A stretch of 13,363 nt of DNA from Schlegelella_A sp035995885 (GTDB taxonomy: Bacteria > Pseudomonadota > Gammaproteobacteria > Burkholderiales > Burkholderiaceae_C). This document shows, one piece after another, positions 1 to 8,086 of the stretch. The notes below the pieces were generated by a model. The model saw only the letters and a list, made by a program, of their open reading frames with translations, was not told the origin of the DNA and did not search any database. Within the stretch, counting starts at the first letter, position 1. Each line of letters begins with the position of its first letter. The stretch lies in assembly GCA_035995885.1 (NCBI GenBank), contig DASYKC010000069.1, forward strand, positions 1-13,363. Direction: 5' to 3'. Made by a program: the position numbers and the translations under genes.

Positions 1-3000
1 TCGAGCGCCGTCTGCAGCGCGACCTCGAGCTGGCGATCGCGGCCGGCCGCGCTGTCCTGCGGCGCGTTGTCGACCTCGATGTCGGGGTCGGTGCCGTGGT
101 TCTCGACGCCGAAGCCGACGTCGTTGAACCAGAACGCGAACTCCGGCTGCGTCGTTTCGCTGCCGTCGACGAGCCGATGGCGCGGCCAGATGCCGACGAC
201 GCCGCCCCAGGTGCGCGTGCCGACGAGCGGGCCGATCTTCATCAGCTTGACGTTGTGCGAGAAGATGTCGCCGTCCGAGCCGGCGTGCTCGTTGGTGAGC
301 GTCACGACCGGGCCGGCGACCGCTTCCTCCGGGTAGGTGCCGACGTTCATCCAGCGCGAGTGGACGAAGGCGACGCGCCGCCGCGCGACTTTCTCGAGCA
401 GCAGCTGCGAGACGTGGCCGCCACGGTTGTAGCGGACGTCGACGATCAGCGCGTCGCGCTCGCACTCGCTGCCGAAGTAGCGGTGGAATTCGGCGAAGCC
501 CGCGGCCTGCATGTCCGGCAGGTGGAAGTAGCCGACGCGGCCCTGCGAGCGCTCGTGCACCCAGGCGCGATTCTTCTCGACCCATTGCCGGTAGTAGACC
601 GGCACGTCGTCGGCGAGCGCGGTGACGACGACCTGGCGGCGATGCTCGCCGCCTTGCGCGTCGTCGCCGGCGAGGACGAGCTCGACCTTCTGGCCGGCGC
701 GATGGACGAGCAGCGCTTCCGGCGGCAGCGCTTTCGTCAGCGGCTGGCCGCCGATGGCGACGATCCGCTCGCCCACTTTCGCCTCGACGCCGATCGCGTC
801 GAGCGGCGATTCGGCGGTCGCGTCCCAGGCGTCGCCGCGCGCGATCCCGGTGATCTCCCAGCCGCCGCGCCCTTCGTCCCAGCGCGTCGCCGCGGCGAGG
901 TGGCCGAGTGCGACGGCCGGCGGCTTGCGATGGTCGCCGCCCATCTCGTAGGCGTGCGAGGTGCCGAGCTCACCCTGCATCTCCCAGACGAGGTCGGAGA
1001 AATCGGCGCGCGTCGCGATGCGGTCGAGCAGCGGCGCGTAGAGGCGCCAGACCGCGTCCCAGTCGACGCCGGAAAGATCCGCCGACCAGAACTGGTCGCG
1101 CTGCAGGCGCCACACCTCGCGCAGCATCTGGCGCCACTCACGTCGCGGCTCGACCGAGACGCGGACGCGGTCGAGGTCGATGCGGCCGTTCCGGCGCGAT
1201 GGCGGGCCGTCGGCGTCGGCGGGATCGGGCTTGGCGTCGGCCTTGCCGTCGGCGGCGATCGCGCGCAGCGTCTTGCCGTCGCGATAGACGAGCGAGACCG
1301 CGTCGGCGGCGAGCGCGAAGTCGTCGATCTTCTCGGCCAGCGTCTCGGTGCGGCCGGTCGCGAAGTCGAAGCGCTCGAGCTTGCCGGCCGCTTCCTTGTG
1401 GCCGCCGCGGCCGTGCGCGCCGACGATGTTCTGCGCATTCCAGACGACCTTGGCGCCGGCGACGCCGGCGATGCGGCCGTAGCGTCCCTCCGGCACCGGG
1501 AAGGCGGCGACGCGGCGGGCGATGCCGTCGAGGTCGATCCGCACCGGCGCGACCGCGCCCGGACCTTTCGCCTTCTTGTCGTCGCTGCCGTTCGCGCCGG
1601 CCTTGCCCTTCGCCTCGCTGCCGACGCCACGCGGCTCGGGGTCGAACGGCGGCCGGCCGCCGGCCTGCAGCGCGATCAGGTACGGCCGCGCGCCGCGCGG
1701 GAAGCTGAGGTCGAAGCGGACGTTGTCGTAGACCGGATCGAAGGTTCGCACCGAGACGAAGTAGAGATAGCGGCCCTCGGGGTCGAACGCCGGCGCCGAA
1801 TCGCGGAACTCGGGCTCGGTGAGCGGCGTGCTCGTCCGCGTCGCCACCGAATACAGCTTGAGCGCGACGTGGCGGATGTCGGCGGCGAAGGTGTAGGCGA
1901 GCCAGGCGCCGTCGGCCGACCACGCGAGGTCTTCGCTGCGGCCGTATTCGCTGCTGTCGACGGCAGCGAGCGCGCCGCTCGCGACGTCGCCGATCCAGAC
2001 CTCGTTGCGATGGTTGGCGAACGCGACCTGCGTGCCGACCGGCGCGGCGACGAGCGCGCTGACGTGGCCGGTGTCCCACGGCAAGGTGCGCGCACCGGCC
2101 GCGTCGAAGACGACGAGGCGTTCCTCGCCCGAGGCGTCGCTCGCGGCGATCATCGTCTTGCCGTCGGCGAGCCATTGGCCGCGGCGCAGGCGGGCGGCGG
2201 GCGTGGCGTCCTCGCTCGCGGCACGCCCGGCCCTCGGAGCGCTCCCCACATTTACCGCACTCGCCGCACTCGCCGCACTCGCCGCACTCGCCGCACTGGC
2301 CGCACTCGCCGCACTCGCCGCGCTCGCCGCGCTCGCCGCGCCCGGCTCATCGATGCGCCGCGTCGCCGCGCCCTCCCAGAGCGGCATCGCGAACAGCTGG
2401 CCGCGGGCGACGACGGCGATCGAGTGGCCCTGCGGATGCGGCCGGAACGACTCGAGGTGATCGGCACTCGGCACGAAGCGGCGCGCCGCCTGGGTCCGGT
2501 GCGCGGGCGTCTCGATCGCGAGCTCTTCGCTCGCGTCGCGCGCCGGGTCGAACAGCCAGAGGCGCGCGCCGCACGCGTAGACGATGCGCCGGCCGTCGCT
2601 CTGCGCCTGGCGCGCGTAGTAGCTGTCGTGGTCGGTGTGGCGGCGCACGTCGCTGCCGTCGGCGCGGCACGAGTAGAGGTTGCCGACGCCTTCGCCGTCG
2701 CCGAGGAACCAGAGGCGCTCGCCGATCCACATCGGCGTCGTCACGTTGCCGGCAAGCTCGCTCAAGCGGCGGAACGCGCCGCTGCCTTCGGCGTCGATCC
2801 AGATCGCGCCGACCCGGCCGCCGCGATAGCGCTTCCAGCGCGCCGGGTCCTCGGTATTGCGGCCGATCGCGACGCGGCCGCCGGCGCCGAAGGCGATGTG
2901 GTTGACCTGGCCGAGGCCGAGCGCGCGCGCCGGCCCGCCGCTCGGCGCGACGGCGAAGGCCTGGTGGTTGCGGAAGAACGGCTGCCCCTGCGTCGTCACG

Positions 3001-3356
3001 TAGACGATCTCGCCCGCGGGCGTCCAGCCGCGCACCATCGTGTCGGTGCCGAGCCAGGTGAGCCGGCGCGCCTGGCCGCCCTCGGCCGGCATGACGTGGA
3101 CCTCGGGGTGATGCTCGTCGCGGCCGACGAAGGCGAGCCAGCGGCCGTCGGGCGAGAGGCTCGGCGTCGACGGCTCGGAGAGGCCGGCCGTGAGGCGGCG
3201 GGCGACGCCGCCCGCGGCCGCGACCGTCCAGACGTCGTCGTCGGCGACGAAGGCGATGCGATCGCCGTGCAGCGTCGGATGACGCAGGTAGCCGAGGCGG
3301 TCGGCGCTCGCGCCGTCGTGGGCTGCGGCGGCCGGGGTCGAGCGGATGGCGTTCAC
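1..3356 (-). CDS. Tricorn-type protease (peptidase S41 with beta-propellers and PDZ domain), 3' end cut by window edge
   Basis: About 1,118 codons are visible with no stop; tricorn proteins are about 1,050-1,150 residues, so only the last few codons should be missing. In Thermoplasma, tricorn is a cytosolic protease that trims proteasome products. Order seen: WD40/TolB-like propeller blades (about 1-720), helical C1 segment (735-805), PDZ domain (825-905) and the S41 core to the end. Numbering from the GTG start, the catalytic set lines up with T. acidophilum S745-H746, G918, S965 and E1023: S800-H801 in GTSHAYE, G980 in NRGG, S1027 in NEHAGSDGD and E1085 in ENHGTDPD. There is no signal peptide, so it is probably cytoplasmic. 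Start: GTG at 3356 has an excellent Shine-Dalgarno; an in-frame ATG at 3371 overlaps the upstream stop as ATGA but lacks one. It is last in a four-gene unit. An (AlaAlaSer)n loop sits at about residues 340-366. No tricorn cofactor peptidase (F1/F2/F3) is in the window. Confidence 0.93.
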   Translation of the reverse strand, partial: MNAIRSTPAAAAHDGASADRLGYLRHPTLHGDRIAFVADDDVWTVAAAGGVARRLTAGLSEPSTPSLSPDGRWLAFVGRDEHHPEVHVMPAEGGQARRLTWLGTDTMVRGWTPAGEIVYVTTQGQPFFRNHQAFAVAPSGGPARALGLGQVNHIAFGAGGRVAIGRNTEDPARWKRYRGGRVGAIWIDAEGSGAFRRLSELAGNVTTPMWIGERLWFLGDGEGVGNLYSCRADGSDVRRHTDHDSYYARQAQSDGRRIVYACGARLWLFDPARDASEELAIETPAHRTQAARRFVPSADHLESFRPHPQGHSIAVVARGQLFAMPLWEGAATRRIDEPGAASAASAASAASAASAASAASAASAASAVNVGSAPRAGRAASEDATPAARLRRGQWLADGKTMIAASDASGEERLVVFDAAGARTLPWDTGHVSALVAAPVGTQVAFANHRNEVWIGDVASGALAAVDSSEYGRSEDLAWSADGAWLAYTFAADIRHVALKLYSVATRTSTPLTEPEFRDSAPAFDPEGRYLYFVSVRTFDPVYDNVRFDLSFPRGARPYLIALQAGGRPPFDPEPRGVGSEAKGKAGANGSDDKKAKGPGAVAPVRIDLDGIARRVAAFPVPEGRYGRIAGVAGAKVVWNAQNIVGAHGRGGHKEAAGKLERFDFATGRTETLAEKIDDFALAADAVSLVYRDGKTLRAIAADGKADAKPDPADADGPPSRRNGRIDLDRVRVSVEPRREWRQMLREVWRLQRDQFWSADLSGVDWDAVWRLYAPLLDRIATRADFSDLVWEMQGELGTSHAYEMGGDHRKPPAVALGHLAAATRWDEGRGGWEITGIARGDAWDATAESPLDAIGVEAKVGERIVAIGGQPLTKALPPEALLVHRAGQKVELVLAGDDAQGGEHRRQVVVTALADDVPVYYRQWVEKNRAWVHERSQGRVGYFHLPDMQAAGFAEFHRYFGSECERDALIVDVRYNRGGHVSQLLLEKVARRRVAFVHSRWMNVGTYPEEAVAGPVVTLTNEHAGSDGDIFSHNVKLMKIGPLVGTRTWGGVVGIWPRHRLVDGSETTQPEFAFWFNDVGFGVENHGTDPDIEVDNAPQDSAAGRDRQLEVALQTAL
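2261..2341 (-). repeat. In-frame 9-bp tandem repeat inside the tricorn gene, coding for (Ala-Ala-Ser)n
   Basis: Nine consecutive copies of a 9-bp unit are seen (plus-strand reading TCGCCGCAC, drifting to TCGCCGCGC in the last three copies, with one TGGCCGCAC at 2297). A partial copy lies just before, at about 2254-2260. On the coding strand each unit is read as Ala-Ala-Ser, so a gain or loss of a unit keeps the frame. The tract falls in what looks like an inter-blade loop early in the second propeller, between the GAATRRIDEP and NVGSAPRAG segments. There the family normally has only a short connection. Confidence 0.95.
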
Positions 3357-3362
3357 GCGTTT

Positions 3363-3369
3363 CTCCCTC
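3363..3369 (-). promoter_or_regulatory. Shine-Dalgarno for the tricorn gene
   Basis: The minus strand reads GAGGGAG followed by 6 nt (AAACGC) and then GTG at 3356. This is the best ribosome-binding site in the left block. It favours the GTG over the upstream in-frame ATG at 3371, which has no purine tract in front of it. The site lies across the stop of the ModA-like gene (TGA at 3370-3368), so ribosomes ending there would arrive on the site, which suggests translational coupling. Confidence 0.7.
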
Positions 3370-4162
3370 ATGGCGTCGGCTCGATGCCGGCGTTGGCGAA
3401 CAGGGCGCGCATCTCGGCGCTCTGCAGGTGGCGGATCAGCGCCTCGACCGCATCGGCGCGCGCCGCGTCGGCGGCCGGCGCGCCCGGCCACGGCAGCGCG
3501 ACGTAGCTGGTGTAGCTCTGCAACGCCGCCGGCAACGGCCCGACCAGCGTCAGCCCCTGGTCGCGAAAGAGCAGGATCTCGGTCGTCGCGCCGAAGCCGA
3601 ATTCGCGCGGCGCAGTGCCCGCGAGCAGGCGCCGCATCACCGACGCGCCGTCCTGCTCGCGCGCCGCCTTGGCGTTGACGACGTCGCTCATGCCGATCTG
3701 CGCCAGCATGCGCTCGACGTAGAGGCCCGACGACGATCGATTGAAGACGACCGAGTCGGCGCCGGCGAGCGCCGCCTTCAGGCTCTCGGCGCTGGCGATG
3801 TCGGGCACGCTCGCGCCCGGCCGGATCGCGACGCCGACACCGACGCGGCCGATCGGCGCGCGCGTGCCGAGCGGCGTGCCCTTCGCCGCGAGCTCGTCGA
3901 CGATGCCCTGCGTCAGGACGACGACGTCGGCGCTCGGCGCGCCCGCGACCGCGCTGCGCAGCACGGGCGAGCCGGCGAACGCGATCCGCGTCGTGTGGCC
4001 GCTCGCGCGCTCGAAGGCGGCGAGCGCGGGCCGCAAGCCGGGCTCGACCGCGCCGCCGGAGAGGATGCGCAGCTCGAGCGCGTGCGCCGGCAGCGCCGCG
4101 GCGATCAGGACGGCGGCCGAGGCGGCCGCCTTGAACAGTCGACGAAGCGGGCCGTGGCGCAT
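3368..4162 (-). CDS. ModA-like periplasmic substrate-binding protein (type 2 periplasmic-binding fold)
   Basis: 264 residues. A Sec signal peptide is clear: basic start with RRLF, a hydrophobic stretch of Ala/Val/Leu/Ile to about residue 25, and an AHA site cleaved after residue 28. The mature part resembles the molybdate-binding ModA family (COG0725): LRILSGGAVEPGLRPALAAFE at the start, FAGSPVLRSAVAGAPSADVVVLT (63-84), then SVVFNRSSSGLYVERML and a C-terminal helix ending in LFANAGIEPTP. Such proteins capture a small oxyanion in the periplasm and hand it to a permease. No modB or modC lies beside it, and the ligand cannot be read from the sequence; many members of this divergent group are orphans. 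It follows the acetyltransferase after 10 nt, and its TGA overlaps an ATG of the tricorn frame, so it is part of the moxR unit. Family assignment is good; molybdate specificity is only a guess. Confidence 0.85.
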   Translation of the reverse strand: MRHGPLRRLFKAAASAAVLIAAALPAHALELRILSGGAVEPGLRPALAAFERASGHTTRIAFAGSPVLRSAVAGAPSADVVVLTQGIVDELAAKGTPLGTRAPIGRVGVGVAIRPGASVPDIASAESLKAALAGADSVVFNRSSSGLYVERMLAQIGMSDVVNAKAAREQDGASVMRRLLAGTAPREFGFGATTEILLFRDQGLTLVGPLPAALQSYTSYVALPWPGAPAADAARADAVEALIRHLQSAEMRALFANAGIEPTP

Positions 4163-4172
4163 GACGCCGTCT

Positions 4173-4769
4173 TCAGGAAGGGTCGCGCGCCAGCCGGGCG
4201 CGCAGCTCGGCCTTCGCTTCCGGCCATTCGCCGGCGCTCATGCTGTACATCACCGTGTCGCGCACGCTGCCGTCGCGGCGCAGCGCGTGATGGCGCAGGA
4301 CGCCGTCCTTCCTCGCGCCGAGCCGCTCGATCGCGCGCTGGCTCGCGAAGTTGAAGTTGTCGGTACGCCAGCCGACCAGCTTCGCGCCGAGCGTCTCGAA
4401 CGCGTGCGTCATGAGCAGCAGCTTGGCGCTTGCGTTGACGTGCGTTCGCTGCCGGCTCTTCGCATACCAGGTGTAGCCGATCTCGAGCCGTTCGACCGCG
4501 GCGACGATGTCGTGATAGCTCGACGAGCCGATCACCTCGCCGCTCGCCGCGTCGAGCACCGCGAACGCGAGCCGATGCCCTTCGGCGAACGCCGTCAGCG
4601 CGCGCTCGACGTAGCCGCGCGTGTCGTCGGGCTCGGGGACGCTGGTGACGCGGATCGTCCACAGCTCGCCGTCGGCGGCGGCGCGCTTCAGGCCCTCGAC
4701 GTGCTCCAGCCCGAGCGGGACGAGGCGGATCCGCTCGTCGGCCAGCGTGACCGGGGCGACGTTCAGCAT
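4173..4769 (-). CDS. GNAT-family N-acetyltransferase (RimJ/RimL-like)
   Basis: 198 residues. The layout is that of the RimJ/RimL group (COG1670) of acetyl-CoA-dependent N-acetyltransferases. It starts with a strand LADERIRLVPL (about 9-19), followed by a helix and LAFAVLDAASGEVIGSSSY (67-85). Then come LEIGYTWYAKSRQRTHVN (95-112), where the acetyl-CoA pyrophosphate loop is expected, and a helix. The end is the typical TDNFNFASQRAIERLGARKDGVLRHH block (137-161) with N-S/A-x-x-A-I-E-R-L-G-A. The acceptor (a protein N-terminus, an amino sugar or a small amine) cannot be told from sequence. The start is ATG at 4769, 25 nt after the moxR stop; no clear Shine-Dalgarno is visible, so reinitiation or coupling is plausible. 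No signal peptide; cytoplasmic. Confidence 0.9.
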   Translation of the reverse strand: MLNVAPVTLADERIRLVPLGLEHVEGLKRAAADGELWTIRVTSVPEPDDTRGYVERALTAFAEGHRLAFAVLDAASGEVIGSSSYHDIVAAVERLEIGYTWYAKSRQRTHVNASAKLLLMTHAFETLGAKLVGWRTDNFNFASQRAIERLGARKDGVLRHHALRRDGSVRDTVMYSMSAGEWPEAKAELRARLARDPS

Positions 4770-4794
4770 CGGCGCGTGGAGGAGAAGCCGCGCT

Positions 4795-5658
<864 letters not shown>

Positions 5659-5685
5659 GGAGCGCACTCTGCAGAGGAGCGATTC

Positions 5686-5691
5686 AGTATA
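5686..5691 (-). promoter_or_regulatory. Candidate -10 element for the leftward moxR unit
   Basis: The minus strand reads TATACT, 27 nt before the moxR ATG at 5658. It matches 5 of 6 positions of the sigma-70 consensus TATAAT. No good -35 box is found 16-18 nt further upstream (ACCGAG at 5714-5709), so the promoter may need an activator or the call may be wrong. Confidence 0.45.
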
Positions 5692-5701
5692 AGGGCGCCC
5701 C

Positions 5702-5707
5702 TATAAT
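5702..5707 (+). promoter_or_regulatory. Candidate -10 element for the cytochrome c gene
   Basis: A perfect TATAAT, rare in such GC-rich DNA, lies 39 nt before the ATG at 5747. The -35 region is poor (GCGATT at 5679-5684 with a 17-nt spacer). The box is separated from the opposing -10 at 5686-5691 by the 8-bp palindrome GGGCGCCC (5693-5700). The two divergent transcripts therefore probably compete for, or are jointly controlled at, this short region. Confidence 0.6.
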
Positions 5708-5746
5708 TCTCGGTTTGCGCGCGTCGCCACCACTCGCCCTCGCACC

Positions 5747-6439
5747 ATGAAGAAGCCGCTCGTCCTGTCGTTCGCGAACGCACTCATTGCCCTGTCGTTG
5801 GGCTTCGGCGCGGCCGCCGGCGCGCAGGAAGCCAAGCCAGGCGATGTCGTCGCGGGCGAGAAGAAGGCCGCCATGTGCGAGGGTTGCCACAACCTGCCGC
5901 GCTATCAGGCGAGCTTCCCCGAGGTCTACAAGGTGCCGATGATCGCGGGCCAGAACGCGAAGTACATCGTCTCGGCGCTCACCGCCTACCGCAAGGGCGA
6001 GCGCAAGCACCCGACGATGCGCGCGATCGCCGGCAGCCTGTCCGATCAGGACATGGCCGACCTCGCCGCCTACTACGAGCGGCTCGGCAAGAACCCGGGC
6101 GCCGACGCGGCGACGACGCGCTCCGCCAGCCCGGCGCCGCAACCGCCCGCGAATGTCGCGAAGCTGCTCACGCAGGCGAACTGCGTCGCCTGCCACGGCG
6201 CCGATTTCTCGAGCCCGATCGATCCGTCATATCCCAAGCTCGCCGGCCAGCATCCGGACTACCTCTACGCCGCGCTCAAGGCCTACCAGACCGATCACAA
6301 CCAGTACGTCGGCCGCAGCAACGCGATCATGATGGGGATGGCGCGGCCGTTCACCCATCCCGAGATCAAGGCGATCGCGGCGTACCTCGGCGACTTGCCG
6401 AGCGACCTGAAGACCGTCCCGCAGCCGCGCTTCAAGTAG
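5747..6439 (+). CDS. Di-haem cytochrome c, c4-like
   Basis: 230 residues. It has a Sec signal peptide (KK followed by a hydrophobic core to about residue 22, then AAAGAQ, likely cleaved near residue 26), so it is periplasmic. There are two covalent haem sites, CEGCH (44-48) and CVACH (146-150), in two similar halves. Each half has a downstream Met that could be the sixth haem ligand: M91 in HPTMRAIAGSLSDQDM, and M198 in NAIMMGMARPFTHPEIK (M195 and M196 are less likely). Both halves end with the typical AxYY/AAYL helix, and a Pro/Ala-rich linker (about 118-136) joins them. This is the cytochrome c4/c553 layout; such proteins carry electrons to terminal oxidases or other periplasmic partners. 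No oxidase gene is adjacent. The start is ATG 5747 with no obvious Shine-Dalgarno; a perfect TATAAT lies 39 nt upstream. Confidence 0.93.
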   Translation: MKKPLVLSFANALIALSLGFGAAAGAQEAKPGDVVAGEKKAAMCEGCHNLPRYQASFPEVYKVPMIAGQNAKYIVSALTAYRKGERKHPTMRAIAGSLSDQDMADLAAYYERLGKNPGADAATTRSASPAPQPPANVAKLLTQANCVACHGADFSSPIDPSYPKLAGQHPDYLYAALKAYQTDHNQYVGRSNAIMMGMARPFTHPEIKAIAAYLGDLPSDLKTVPQPRFK

Positions 6440-6465
6440 GCGCGCCGCTGGCGCCGCTGCGCCTA
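6437..6465. repeat. Inverted repeat after the cytochrome c gene (possible hairpin or weak terminator)
   Basis: TAGGCGC (6437-6443) and GCGCCTA (6459-6465) form a perfect 7-bp stem. The 15-nt loop itself contains the palindrome GGCGCC. The left arm includes the cytochrome stop codon. There is no T-run after it, so it is not a canonical rho-independent terminator. It may instead stabilise the 3' end of the cytochrome transcript or attenuate read-through to the binding-protein gene. Confidence 0.4.
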
Positions 6466-6494
6466 GCTTGCGGACGACTCGCCCGCGCTTCCCC

Positions 6495-6499
6495 GGAGG
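6495..6499 (+). promoter_or_regulatory. Shine-Dalgarno for the binding-protein gene
   Basis: GGAGG lies 5 nt before ATG 6505. This strong site fixes the start of the binding-protein gene. The reading frame is open much further upstream, but only in the shadow of the cytochrome gene. Confidence 0.85.
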
Positions 6500-6504
6500 C
6501 TTTC

Positions 6505-8079
6505 ATGCATCGACTCGTGACCCTCGCGCTCGCGGGAGCGCTCATCGCCTTCGGCGCGAACGCGCAGACGCTGCGCTGGGCCAGCCAGGGCGATCCGCAG
6601 ACCATGGACCCGCACTCGCAGAACGAGTCCATGACCAACATGATGAACGGCCAGGTCTACGAGCGGCTGACGAGCCGCGACCGGCAGCTCAAGATCGTTC
6701 CCGGCCTGGCCACGGAGTGGCAGCAGGTCGGCCCGCTCGTCTGGCGCATCAAGCTGCGCCCCGGCGTCAAATTCCACGACGGCTCGCCGCTGACGGCCGA
6801 CGACGTCGTCTACTCGGTCCAGCGCGGCCAGGCGCCGACCTCGCAGATCAACAACTACGCCTCGTCGGTCGGCACCGCGAAGAAGATCGACGAACAGACT
6901 GTGGAGTTCACCCTCGCGGCGGTGAACCCGATCTTCCTCGAGCACCTCGACGCGCTCTGGATCATGAGCAAGAGCTGGAGCGAGAAGTACAAGGTCACCC
7001 GGCCGCTCGACTTCAAGAACAAGGAAGAGAGCTACGCCGCGCTCAACGCCAACGGCACCGGCCCGTACATGCTCGTCAGCCGCGCGCCCGGCATCAAGAC
7101 GGTCTACAAGCGCAACCCGGGCTACTGGGGCCGGATCGAAGGCAACGTCCAGGACGTCGTCTTCACGCCGATCGGCAACGACGCGACGCGCCTGGCGGCG
7201 CTGGTCTCGGGCGAGGTCGATTTCGTCCTCGACCCGGCACCGCGCGACGTCGCCAAGCTGCGCAGCACCGCCGGCGTGAAGGTGACCGACGGGCCCGAGA
7301 ACCGCATCGTCTTCATCGGCATGGACCAGGGCCGGGACGAGCTGCTCTACAGCAGCGTCAAGGGCAAGAATCCGTTCAAGGACGTTCGCGTCCGCCGCGC
7401 GCTCTACCAGGCGATCGACATCGAGACGATGCAGAAGAAGCTCATGAACGGGCAGAGCTTCCCGACCGGGGCGATGACGCCGTCGCCGCTCGGCACCTAC
7501 AACGACGCTGCGCTCGAGAAGCGCTATCCGTTCGATCTGGCCGCCGCCAAGAAGGGCCTCGCCGACGCTGGCTATCCGGACGGCTTCGAGGTCCAGCTCA
7601 ACTGCCCGAACAACCGCTACGTCAACGACGAGCAGATCTGCATCGCCCTGGCCGGCATGTGGGCGCAGGCCAAGGTCAAGGTCAAGGTCGCCGGCGAGCC
7701 GCGCGCGACCTATTTCCCGCGCCTCGAGAAGTACGACTTCAGCATGTACATGCTCGGCTGGGGCGGCTCGGTCACCGACGCCGAGACGACGCTGACGCCG
7801 GTGATGCGCAACAACCTGGGCGAGAAGGGCATCGGCTTCTACAACTACGGCCACGCGCGCAACGACAAGCTCGACGCGCTCGCGGCGCAGTCGAGCAGCG
7901 AGGCCGACGCGAAGAAGCGCGAGGCGCTTGTCAAGGCGGCGCTGACGGAGTTCAAGGAGCAGTTCACGACGCTGCCGCTGCACCGCCAGGTGATTCCGTG
8001 GGCGGCGCGCGCGAACGTCAACGTCGTCCACCGCGCCGACAACTGGTTCGAGGTGTCCTGGGTGACGATCGGCAAGTGA
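6505..8079 (+). CDS. ABC transporter substrate-binding protein, family 5 (DppA/OppA-like)
   Basis: 524 residues, normal for the family. A signal peptide (1-20) with Ala-Asn-Ala before Gln21 sends it to the periplasm; there is no lipobox. The family 5 block is evident: LRWASQGDPQTMDPHSQNE (23-41), then GLATEWQQVGPLVWRIKLRP (67-86) and GVKFHDGSPLTADDVVYSVQ (87-106), and later NPFKDVRVRRALYQAIDIE. C367 and C379 flank NRYVNDEQ and could form a disulfide, as in other family members. Such proteins deliver peptides, or sometimes sugars, opines or metal chelates, to a DppBCDF-type permease. No permease or ATPase gene is next to it, so it either docks on a transporter encoded elsewhere or acts as a stand-alone binder. 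It ends 7 nt from the convergent hutF stop. The signature and clean Shine-Dalgarno make the call secure; the ligand is unknown. Confidence 0.94.
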   Translation: MHRLVTLALAGALIAFGANAQTLRWASQGDPQTMDPHSQNESMTNMMNGQVYERLTSRDRQLKIVPGLATEWQQVGPLVWRIKLRPGVKFHDGSPLTADDVVYSVQRGQAPTSQINNYASSVGTAKKIDEQTVEFTLAAVNPIFLEHLDALWIMSKSWSEKYKVTRPLDFKNKEESYAALNANGTGPYMLVSRAPGIKTVYKRNPGYWGRIEGNVQDVVFTPIGNDATRLAALVSGEVDFVLDPAPRDVAKLRSTAGVKVTDGPENRIVFIGMDQGRDELLYSSVKGKNPFKDVRVRRALYQAIDIETMQKKLMNGQSFPTGAMTPSPLGTYNDAALEKRYPFDLAAAKKGLADAGYPDGFEVQLNCPNNRYVNDEQICIALAGMWAQAKVKVKVAGEPRATYFPRLEKYDFSMYMLGWGGSVTDAETTLTPVMRNNLGEKGIGFYNYGHARNDKLDALAAQSSSEADAKKREALVKAALTEFKEQFTTLPLHRQVIPWAARANVNVVHRADNWFEVSWVTIGK

Positions 8080-8086
8080 CGCCGCG

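Noticed and set aside
2254..2341. The tandem 9-bp units as a CRISPR array or plasmid iteron
   Set aside because: There are no spacers between units, the period is 9 bp, and the tract is in frame within a coding gene.
96..3506. A 1,136-codon open frame on the plus strand
   Set aside because: It is antisense to the tricorn gene, Arg/Ala/Asp-rich without any domain, and contains the translated microsatellite. The minus-strand frame has the full tricorn catalytic set. A product of codon bias in GC-rich DNA.
3368..4162. Naming the binding protein modA
   Set aside because: The fold and signal peptide fit the ModA family, but modB and modC are absent and the ligand pocket cannot be verified by eye, so no gene symbol is given.
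8080..8086. A bidirectional terminator between the binding-protein gene and hutF
   Set aside because: Only 7 nt separate the two stop codons, and I found no stem-loop with a T-run there.
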